DNA of 29,810 nucleotides from CAYWNA01 sp964459305 (GTDB taxonomy: Bacteria; Planctomycetota; Planctomycetia; Pirellulales; Pirellulaceae). The translations under genes and the position numbers were made by a program. A model generated the notes under the pieces. That model saw only the letters and a program-made list of their open reading frames with translations. It made no database searches and was not told where the DNA came from. Positions 23,719 through 29,810 of this stretch are shown here, piece by piece. The stretch's first letter is position 1. The number at the start of each line of letters is the position of its first letter. The stretch spans positions 1-29,810 of the forward strand of contig CAYWNA010000164.1 in assembly GCA_964459305.1 (NCBI GenBank), written 5' to 3'.

Positions 23719-24352
23719 CGAACACGCTACAACCATAGACCATGTCCAGCCCGATCACGCCGAGCACTACGACCCGGTGGGCGCCAAGATCGGCATGTGG
23801 CTGTTTCTTTTCACCGAAGTCTTCCTATTCGGGGCGCTGTTCATCACGTTCGCAGTCTACTTGAGCCTGTACCGATTCGACTTCCAGGTGGGATCTCGTC
23901 ACCTTGACCGTCTGATGGGGGCGGGCAACACGGTCATTCTCTTGACCAGCAGTCTGACTATGGCCCTCTCGATCGCTGCCTTGGAACGCGCCCGGAAGAA
24001 ACTCGCCCTGGGCCTGTTGCTGGCCACTCTCGTATTCGCGGCTGCCTTTTTAGTGATCAAGTCGTTCGAGTGGGGAAGCAAGTTTTCGCACGACATTTAC
24101 CCCAACTCCGCGACGATGCTGCAGAAGACCATGGGCGAACAGGTGTTCTACGGGTTGTACTTCACCATGACCGGACTGCACGCCTTGCACGTGGTGATCG
24201 GCGCGGCAGTGATCTTGTTCGCCATGGTGTTCATCAAGATGAATAGAATTCGGCCGGAACGCATCGTGTTCTTGCACAACACGGGCCTTTACTGGCACTT
24301 GGTCGACTTGATATGGATCTTCTTGTTCCCGCTGTTTTACCTGATCGGATGA
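23708..24352 (+). CDS. ctaE: cytochrome c oxidase subunit III
   Basis: 214 residues, a short bacterial-type subunit III with about five transmembrane segments. Motifs: GMWLFLFTEVFLFGALFITF, FLVIKSFEWGSKF, GEQVFYGLYFTMTGLHALHV and LYWHLVDLIWIFLFPLFYL. The two ATGs at 23708 and 23711 both overlap the end of ctaD; the second has GAGGTGG at a slightly better distance. It ends in an ATGA overlap with the next gene. Confidence 0.95.
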   Translation: MMSNEHATTIDHVQPDHAEHYDPVGAKIGMWLFLFTEVFLFGALFITFAVYLSLYRFDFQVGSRHLDRLMGAGNTVILLTSSLTMALSIAALERARKKLALGLLLATLVFAAAFLVIKSFEWGSKFSHDIYPNSATMLQKTMGEQVFYGLYFTMTGLHALHVVIGAAVILFAMVFIKMNRIRPERIVFLHNTGLYWHLVDLIWIFLFPLFYLIG

Positions 24353-24672
24353 GAACAGAGTCAATGCTGACACAAGACACGGGACAACAGCACCACGGCG
24401 ATCACCAACTCGTGCCCTTTGGGTTGTACCTCAGGGTGTGGGCAATCCTCTTGGTCCTCACGGTGCTGACGGTGGGTGTGTCCTACCTGGATCTGAAGCA
24501 TGTGACCGTGTTGACGGCCACGTTGATCGCCACGGTCAAGGGTACGTTGGTACTGTTGTATTTCATGCACATCCGCTTCGAGCAGCGAATCTTTGCGTGG
24601 ATGATCGTGGCGGTACTCGGCACTTATGCCATTTTCGTCGGACTGACGTTCGTGGACTACTGGTACAGATGA
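24349..24672 (+). CDS. ctaF: cytochrome c oxidase subunit IV (bacterial COX4 type)
   Basis: 107 residues with a His-rich start (QQHHGDHQLVPFG) and three transmembrane segments: YLRVWAILLVLTVLTVGVSY, TVLTATLIATVKGTLVLLYF and WMIVAVLGTYAIFVG. MHIRFEQRIF follows the second helix, as in PF03626. I use the ATG at 24349 because it makes the ATGA overlap seen throughout this operon; an ATG at 24364 would remove five residues and is also possible. Confidence 0.9.
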   Translation: MRTESMLTQDTGQQHHGDHQLVPFGLYLRVWAILLVLTVLTVGVSYLDLKHVTVLTATLIATVKGTLVLLYFMHIRFEQRIFAWMIVAVLGTYAIFVGLTFVDYWYR

Positions 24673-24679
24673 GTTGATC

Positions 24680-25804
24680 ATGTTACTGGCTACATCCGAC
24701 ATCACACGCGAGGTCGACCGCGCGTTCCTGCTGATCGGCGGGATGAGTTTGATCTTGCTGGTTGGCATTACCATTGCCATGGTGCTGCTGGCGGTCAAGT
24801 TTCGCCGCAGCCGAGCGCGGACGACTTCGCAGGTGGAGGGAAACACGCTACTGGAAATCGTTTGGACCGTGATTCCCACCGTCATTGTCATCTGGATGTT
24901 CTACGTCGGTTACGAAGGTTTCGCGCTGATGCGCAGTATGCCCGAAAACGCGATGGTGGTTGAGGTCACGGGCAAACAATGGGTCTGGTCTTTCCACTAT
25001 CCCGATGCCGGCATCGGGACGACGGAAATGGTGGTGCCGGTGAACACGCCGGTGCTGGTCGAGCTGACCTCGCCGCCCGACGATGTCGTCCACAGCTTCT
25101 ACATTCCCGATTTCCGCGTGAAAGAAGATGCCTTGCCAGGGCAGAAGACGTCCATGTGGTTCGAGCCGGAGCGAGAAGGGACGTACACGATCCTGTGCGC
25201 GGAGTTTTGCGGGAAAGACCATTCCAAGATGGTCGCGCTATTGAAAGTCGTATCACGCGAGGAATATGACCAGTGGATCACGGACCAGAAACTAAAGAGA
25301 TTCCGACCGCTTGAGTTCGAAGCTGTGCTGGACGCTGAACATCCCGAGTTTGGTGAGGAAGAGCTGGATATCGACAGCCGAGCCATCTACCAAGCCTTTT
25401 GTGCCTCCTGCCATGGTACCGCGGGCGACGGATCGGGCCTGCCCGGCGTGGCTCGCGACATGACCTCCTCGAAGAAATGGAAGCGAACGCCTAAGGTCAC
25501 TGATATTTACCGCACCCTGACCGACGGTATCGAGGGTAGTCGGATGCGTGCCTACCCGAACTTCACGCCATGGGAACGCGTCGCTCTGGCCCACTACGTC
25601 CGGACGTTTTTCAAGGAGTCGCTACCACAGGATACGGCGAAGGACTACGAGGCCCTGGTCAAACAGTACGCACTGGACAAGGTCCAGGCGCCGAAGGAGA
25701 CTATCCCCATCGAGCGGGCAATGGAGATTCTGGTCAAAGAAGCAGACCCGTCGAGGTCATCAGTAGAAGATCCATCCTCCACGGATACCGTCGAGAGCCC
25801 GTGA
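24680..25804 (+). CDS. ctaC: cytochrome c oxidase subunit II with CuA and fused cytochrome c (caa3 type)
   Basis: 374 residues. Two transmembrane helices lie at about 14-38 and 55-78. The CuA cupredoxin domain has H138 (HSFYIPDFRVK) and CAEFCGKDHSKM (C173, C177, H181, M184). A cytochrome c domain follows with FCASCHG (C241, C244, H245) and a probable axial Met in SRMRAYPNF. This subunit takes electrons from ACIII and passes them to subunit I. It lacks an obvious cleaved signal peptide. The ATG at 24680 has GAG six bases before it; an in-frame TTG at 24674 is less likely. The subunit II gene comes last here, after I-III-IV. Confidence 0.96.
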   Translation: MLLATSDITREVDRAFLLIGGMSLILLVGITIAMVLLAVKFRRSRARTTSQVEGNTLLEIVWTVIPTVIVIWMFYVGYEGFALMRSMPENAMVVEVTGKQWVWSFHYPDAGIGTTEMVVPVNTPVLVELTSPPDDVVHSFYIPDFRVKEDALPGQKTSMWFEPEREGTYTILCAEFCGKDHSKMVALLKVVSREEYDQWITDQKLKRFRPLEFEAVLDAEHPEFGEEELDIDSRAIYQAFCASCHGTAGDGSGLPGVARDMTSSKKWKRTPKVTDIYRTLTDGIEGSRMRAYPNFTPWERVALAHYVRTFFKESLPQDTAKDYEALVKQYALDKVQAPKETIPIERAMEILVKEADPSRSSVEDPSSTDTVESP

Positions 25805-25860
25805 TGAGGCCAAGGAACAACCGTTGCAGATTGTCGCTCTTCGCTCCGCGGCTGTGAAAA

Positions 25861-26029
25861 AATCAGCCGCTGGGCGCTAGCCCACGGTTGGCGCGAAAAC
25901 CGGCCGCTAGCGCGGTCCAGCTGACTTCGCTCCGCCAAAAGACGTTGGTTGGCGGAGCGTGAATCGGCGAGCGGCGGGCGTCAGCCCGCTGATGGAACCG
26001 GAGGCTAACGCCTCCGGCTCGCCGAATCG
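25861..26029. repeat. cluster of REP-like hairpins between ctaC and ctaB
   Basis: Several GC-rich palindromes follow one another. TGGGC-GCTA-GCCCA spans 25871-25884. An 11-bp perfect stem pairs CGCTCCGCCAA (25928-25938) with TTGGCGGAGCG (25949-25959). An outer 9-bp stem, TCGGCGAGC (25964-25972) with GCTCGCCGA (26017-26025), encloses GCGGGC-GTCA-GCCCGC (25974-25989) and CCGGAGGC-TAAC-GCCTCCGG (25998-26017). GCTAGC/TAAC loops of this kind are common between planctomycete genes. Likely effects are 3'-end protection or partial termination after the oxidase genes. There is no coding content. Confidence 0.85.
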
Positions 26030-26053
26030 TTCACACGCTCGGAGCGAATAACG

Positions 26054-27013
26054 ATGTTATTCCGCAGGAGCACTACCGTGACGGCACAAGCCGCAAGCCG
26101 AGCAAGCCCCGTGCGGGTGATTCTGGAGCTGACGAAGGTCCGTATCACCGCCGCGGTAATGCTGACGGCCGCGACGGGCTACATCCTGGCAGCCCGGCGA
26201 ATCGAATTGCAGATGTGGATGCCGCTGCTCGGCGTTTTCGCGTTGGCTTCTGGTTCCGCCGCCCTGAACCAATGGCAAGAGAGCAAGATCGACGCTCGCA
26301 TGAAACGAACTTGTGGCCGCCCGATTCCGGCGGGTCGCATCGATCCCATGTGGGCCTTGTTCTTCTCCGTGCTGCTGATCCTCGTGGGGTCATTTCTTCT
26401 GACGTCGGTACCGGAAAACGCGAACGCACTTCTCGCGCTCGGCGGCATGGCCCTGTTTTGGTACAACGGCGTCTACACCTATTTGAAACGAGTGACGGCA
26501 TTCGCCGTGGTTCCTGGGGCCCTGATCGGAGCTATCCCACCCATCATGGGTTACCTGTCGGCTGGCGGCAGCTTGGATGATCCCGCGATTCTGTTGGTGG
26601 CTATGTTCATCTTCATCTGGCAGATCCCGCACTTCTGGCTGCTGTTGCTGATGCTCGGTGATGAATACCGCGAGGCGGGCCTGCCAACGGTCACTGCTCG
26701 GTTTTCCCGGCCCCAGTTGCAGCGCATCAGTTTCATGTGGATTCTCGCGACCGCCGCCGGTGGGCTGGCCTTCACGGCAGTCAACCGCGTCGGCATCGCG
26801 CTGCCATGGACCTTGGGACTTGTCATAGCTTCGTTCTGGCTCGCAGCCAGGGCCGCCACCATACTCCGCGGCTCAGTCGCAGACGACAACAGGCCCCAAT
26901 TCCGCCGAGCTTTCTGGCAAATCAACCTTTACGCGGTGATGGTAATGGCCTGCCTTTCGCTCGGCGCGTTAGAGGTCGAGACCGTGCTGGTGACGACGAT
27001 CGGAGGTTTCTGA
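26054..27013 (+). CDS. ctaB: heme O synthase (protoheme IX farnesyltransferase)
   Basis: 319 residues, a UbiA-fold membrane prenyltransferase with about eight to nine transmembrane segments. It adds a farnesyl group to heme b to make heme O, the precursor of heme A for the oxidase. The first prenyl-binding motif reads ALNQWQESKIDARMKRTCGR, where the usual Asp-rich NDxxD form is replaced by N-x-x-x-E with IDARMKRT kept. The second motif region reads LLLMLGDEYREAGLPTV. The start is the ATG at 26054 after GGAG; the GTG at 26078, with AGGAG seven bases before, is at least as well supported. It is followed 3 bases later by the FAD monooxygenase. No ctaA (heme A synthase) is in the window. Confidence 0.93.
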   Translation: MLFRRSTTVTAQAASRASPVRVILELTKVRITAAVMLTAATGYILAARRIELQMWMPLLGVFALASGSAALNQWQESKIDARMKRTCGRPIPAGRIDPMWALFFSVLLILVGSFLLTSVPENANALLALGGMALFWYNGVYTYLKRVTAFAVVPGALIGAIPPIMGYLSAGGSLDDPAILLVAMFIFIWQIPHFWLLLLMLGDEYREAGLPTVTARFSRPQLQRISFMWILATAAGGLAFTAVNRVGIALPWTLGLVIASFWLAARAATILRGSVADDNRPQFRRAFWQINLYAVMVMACLSLGALEVETVLVTTIGGF

Positions 27014-27016
27014 ACC

Positions 27017-28294
27017 ATGTCGCAGAAACACGAAACGGAAGTACTCGTGGTTGGGGCGGGGCCCGTCGGGCTATTCACAGCCTTGTTGCTGGCCGACCGA
27101 GGCATGCCTGTGCAAATTGTAGACCAGGAATTTCGTCCGGCCGCCCACAGCTACGCCCTGGCGATGCATTCTCACTCCCTCAAACTGCTCGACGAGATCG
27201 GGCTCGCGGCAGATTTGGTACAGCAAGGCTACCGCGTTGATACGGTTGCCTTCTACGACGGCGCCAGCCGTTGCGGCGAGATGAAGCTCTCGGAACTCGG
27301 CGGGGATTTCCCATTCGTGCTAGTCGCGCCGCAGAGTGTTCTGGAAGGCCTGCTCGAACAGCGACTCAGGAAAAAGGGCGTTAAGGCCCACTGGAACCAT
27401 CGCGCAAGGACACTCAAGGCGGGCGCAGCCAAAGCGACCGCAACGATCGACAAGATGGTCAAGGCTCCCTGTGGATACGCCGTGGCCACCACAGAATGGG
27501 TGATCGACAAGACGTTGCACACGGAAGCTGCATTCGTAGTAGGTGCCGACGGCCATCGTTCCATCATGCGAAAAAGCCGGGGCATACAATATGAAGGCGC
27601 GGGCAACTCGGAGTCTTTCGCAGTGTTCGAGTTTCACTCCGACGCCGACTTGGCGAACGAGGTACGGATCGTCTACGACGGGCAAACGACCAACGTGCTT
27701 TGGCCGCTGCCCGGTGGCCGCTGTCGCTGGAGTTTTCAATTGGATCGCAAGGAGGCATGTGCCGAGTCGCGGTTGAAGCGCAGATTGACGGTGCCCATCG
27801 GGGGACAGGCGTTTCCGCACCTGACCAGAGACGAGCTGGACACACTAGTCCGCGCGCGAGCACCGTGGTTTGACGCGGAAGTGCGGCAATTGGATTGGTC
27901 GATGGAGGTTCGGTTCGACCGCCGCCTGGTAGACCGCTTCGGCCGCGATCGCTGTTGGCTGGCCGGCGACGCCGCCCATCTGACCGGACCAGTGGGCGGG
28001 CAGAGCGTCAACATGGGACTGCGCGAATCGCACGATCTCGCCGGAAAGGTGATCGGGATTCTGCGCGAAGGTGCACCACTCGACTCGTTGGAGGACTATA
28101 ACACGCGGCATCTCAACGAGTGGCGGCAACTGCTTGAGATTGACGGCGGCTTGGCACCGAACGACCAGGCGCAGCCCTGGGCCAAGCAGCACTACCCAAA
28201 GATTTTACCCTGCATTCCGGCCACCGGGGATCATCTCACGAATCTGGCTGCCCAAATCGGGCTCAACATCGCACCGGCCGGCAAATCGTCGTGA
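27017..28294 (+). CDS. FAD-dependent monooxygenase (PF01494, aromatic hydroxylase/UbiH-like)
   Basis: 425 residues. Seen motifs: the dinucleotide fold VLVVGAGPVGLFTALLLADR (residues ~10-29), an acidic strand end at IVDQ, the DG motif VVGADGHRSIMRK (about 174-186), and the GD motif CWLAGDAAHLTGPVGGQSVN (about 314-333). These are the FAD-binding marks of group A flavin hydroxylases, which use NAD(P)H and O2 to hydroxylate aromatic or quinone-like substrates. There is no signal peptide. It sits 3 bases after ctaB with GGAGG ten bases before the ATG. This position is where heme A synthase is often found, but it shows no resemblance to CtaA. The substrate is unknown. Confidence 0.88.
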   Translation: MSQKHETEVLVVGAGPVGLFTALLLADRGMPVQIVDQEFRPAAHSYALAMHSHSLKLLDEIGLAADLVQQGYRVDTVAFYDGASRCGEMKLSELGGDFPFVLVAPQSVLEGLLEQRLRKKGVKAHWNHRARTLKAGAAKATATIDKMVKAPCGYAVATTEWVIDKTLHTEAAFVVGADGHRSIMRKSRGIQYEGAGNSESFAVFEFHSDADLANEVRIVYDGQTTNVLWPLPGGRCRWSFQLDRKEACAESRLKRRLTVPIGGQAFPHLTRDELDTLVRARAPWFDAEVRQLDWSMEVRFDRRLVDRFGRDRCWLAGDAAHLTGPVGGQSVNMGLRESHDLAGKVIGILREGAPLDSLEDYNTRHLNEWRQLLEIDGGLAPNDQAQPWAKQHYPKILPCIPATGDHLTNLAAQIGLNIAPAGKSS

Positions 28295-28335
28295 GAGCGT
28301 GCCACCGCTCCAGATTGGGTTTGGTGTTCCTGCAG

Positions 28336-29810
28336 TCAATTGAATTGCTCGGCCAGATTCAACGGATCTGCGGGTCCCGATACTTCGCGGTCTTCCTCGC
28401 CACCGCGTCCCTTGTAGACGTTGCGCCCGAACTTGTAGAACAGGGCCGGCGTGACGATTTGGTCCAGTAGGGTCGAGCTGAGTAGGCCGCCGATGACAAC
28501 GATGGCCAATGGGTGGAGGATCTCTTTGCCCGTCTGACCGGCGCCCAGGGCCAAGGGTACCAGGCCGATTGTGGTTGTCAGGGCGGTCATCAAAACGGGG
28601 GCAAGTCGCTCCAAGCTGCCGCGAATGATCATCTTCTCGCCGAACACTTCGCCTTCGTATCTCATGAGGTGGATGTAGTGCGAAATCATCATGATGCCGT
28701 TGCGAGAGACGATGCCAATCAACGTGATGAAACCCACCCAGTGCGCTACGGAGAGAATTGATGCGCTCATCCAGACTTGTGGCATCTCCCACCAGGCAGC
28801 TTCGGCCAGCGCTTCGGGGCCAGGCCGGTTGACGATTGCCAAGGCGATCACCGATCCCATCGCAGCCAGGGGAATGTTCACCATCACCTGCAGCGCGGCC
28901 CGCCAGGAGCCCAGGCACTTGTAGAGCAACAGAAAGATGCCGCCGGTCGCGAAACTGCCAAGCATGAGCAGCCGTCGGTTGGCATCGCGGCGGGCCTCGA
29001 ATTGGCCGCCATACTCGATGAAGTAGCCGTCCTGGAGGATCGGCTCGATGTTTTCTACGGCGCCCTGCTGGATATCGTGGACGACGCTCACCAGGTCACG
29101 TCCTGCCGTGTTGCATTGGATGACGATTCGCCGCTGGACGTTTTCGCGATTGATCGTGTTGGGCCCCTGGGTGGCCTCGACGTCGGCCACGGTCCCCAGC
29201 GCCACGCGGGAGCGATCCGGTGTGCTCAGCAGTGTCGAACGAATGGTGTCCACGTTGTTGCGGGCCTCCTCGTCGAACCACACGACCAAGTCGAAGACCT
29301 TCTCGTCCTCGAGCACTTGCGAGACCGTACGGCCTTGCAGGGCCGTTTCCAGCGCCTTGGCGACGTCGGCCGGCGCCAGCCCGTATCGCGCGGCTTCGCG
29401 GCGGCGAATCGTGACGCGAATCTGCGGGATGTCGACCTGTGGCTCGATCTGGAGATCAACGACGCCTTCCACGGCCGTCATCATTTCGGCGATATCCTGG
29501 CCACGGTCGCGTAACTCCTCGATGTCGCGGCCGTAGAGTTTCACAGCGATTTGCGATCGGATGCCGGACATCATGTGATCCAGGCGGTGCGAGATCGGCT
29601 GGCCCAGATTGACTTTCACCCCAGGCACCTCGGCGACGATGTCGCGGATTTCGGCCAAGACCTTGTCTCGCGGGCGGCCGACGATGTCCACACCGAACCG
29701 GTGCAGACCGGGGATGGCCCGCAATATCGCATAGTGGACGCCCGATTTGGGACGTTCGGGCTGGATCAGGCCGACGTCGATTTCGGAGAAGTTCACGTTC
29801 TCGGCGTGTT
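28336..29810 (-). CDS. heavy-metal efflux RND transporter (CusA/CzcA-like), C-terminal part
   Basis: The frame is open to the window edge (reading HAENVNFSEIDVGL from the boundary), so the start lies outside. About 491 residues are visible of a usual ~1050. They cover the second periplasmic porter and docking region (GVHYAILRAIPGLHRFGVDI, GIRSQIAVKLYGRDIEELRD, GLAPADVAKALETALQGRTV), followed by the last transmembrane set (GIFLLLYKCLGSWRAALQVM, VGFITLIGIVSRNGIMMISH, LAPVLMTALTTTIGLVPLAL, STLLDQIVTPALFYKFG). It is an inner-membrane proton-driven pump of the HME class. The metal cannot be told from this half. It is convergent with the FAD monooxygenase (41 bases apart), with no clear terminator between them. 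Confidence 0.93.
   Translation of the reverse strand, partial: HAENVNFSEIDVGLIQPERPKSGVHYAILRAIPGLHRFGVDIVGRPRDKVLAEIRDIVAEVPGVKVNLGQPISHRLDHMMSGIRSQIAVKLYGRDIEELRDRGQDIAEMMTAVEGVVDLQIEPQVDIPQIRVTIRRREAARYGLAPADVAKALETALQGRTVSQVLEDEKVFDLVVWFDEEARNNVDTIRSTLLSTPDRSRVALGTVADVEATQGPNTINRENVQRRIVIQCNTAGRDLVSVVHDIQQGAVENIEPILQDGYFIEYGGQFEARRDANRRLLMLGSFATGGIFLLLYKCLGSWRAALQVMVNIPLAAMGSVIALAIVNRPGPEALAEAAWWEMPQVWMSASILSVAHWVGFITLIGIVSRNGIMMISHYIHLMRYEGEVFGEKMIIRGSLERLAPVLMTALTTTIGLVPLALGAGQTGKEILHPLAIVVIGGLLSSTLLDQIVTPALFYKFGRNVYKGRGGEEDREVSGPADPLNLAEQFN

Noticed and set aside
1..29810. CRISPR arrays, tRNA or rRNA genes, intact insertion sequences
   Set aside because: No regularly spaced direct repeats, tRNA-like cloverleaf ends, rRNA segments or transposase motifs were recognised on reading the window.

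Overview
The window looks like draft or metagenome-assembled DNA from a Planctomycetes-type bacterium (order uncertain, Pirellulales-like). This rests on an alternative complex III (ACIII) locus joined to a caa3 oxidase, a planctomycete-style PQQ-repeat protein remnant, GCTAGC-type REP hairpins and the general gene style. A run of 100 Ns (12321-12420) breaks one gene. No rRNA, tRNA, CRISPR array or intact insertion sequence was found.

Region 1 (1-8030) is a sensory/regulatory and partly decayed area. Two DUF134 (UPF0251) DNA-binding proteins, at 328-891 (-) and 4879-5202 (+), flank two PAS-type sensor genes: a complete-looking histidine kinase at 1371-3686 (-) and a truncated PAS-GAF gene at 4045-4596 (-). 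Each DUF134 gene is preceded by a near-identical palindrome (1029-1052 and 4827-4848) that fills the spacer of a TTGACW...CATAAT promoter, so an autoregulatory operator is the obvious reading. The downstream DUF134 gene heads a likely operon with an exported two-domain methyltransferase-like protein (5239-6534) and a NifX/NifB-type cluster-binding protein (6607-6972). Signs of rearrangement are a TusA half-domain on the kinase N-terminus, the cut GAF domain, and the tail of a PQQ-repeat protein at 1131-1424. Bases 6973-8030 hold no convincing gene.

Region 2 (8031-13342) is an iron/peroxide defence cluster, all on the + strand, behind a near-perfect sigma-54 promoter (8031-8046). It contains a small conserved protein, a ferritin with all ferroxidase ligands, a 2-Cys peroxiredoxin, a rubredoxin-like protein, a lysine-tailed ferritin-like protein, a rubrerythrin-like diiron protein and an exported DUF255/thioredoxin-fold (YyaL/SPATA20) protein.

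Region 3 (13360-27013) is a compact respiratory locus: two small Cys proteins, then actABCDEF (alternative complex III), a SCO copper chaperone, oxidase subunits I-III-IV-II (II carries a cytochrome c domain) and, after a REP-like hairpin cluster, heme O synthase ctaB. Most genes overlap by 4-11 bases. Together they encode a quinol-to-oxygen branch: ACIII oxidises quinol and passes electrons by heme c to the CuA/heme-c subunit of an A2-type oxidase. An FAD monooxygenase follows ctaB by 3 bases. The window ends inside a convergent heavy-metal RND efflux pump gene (28336-29810, -).
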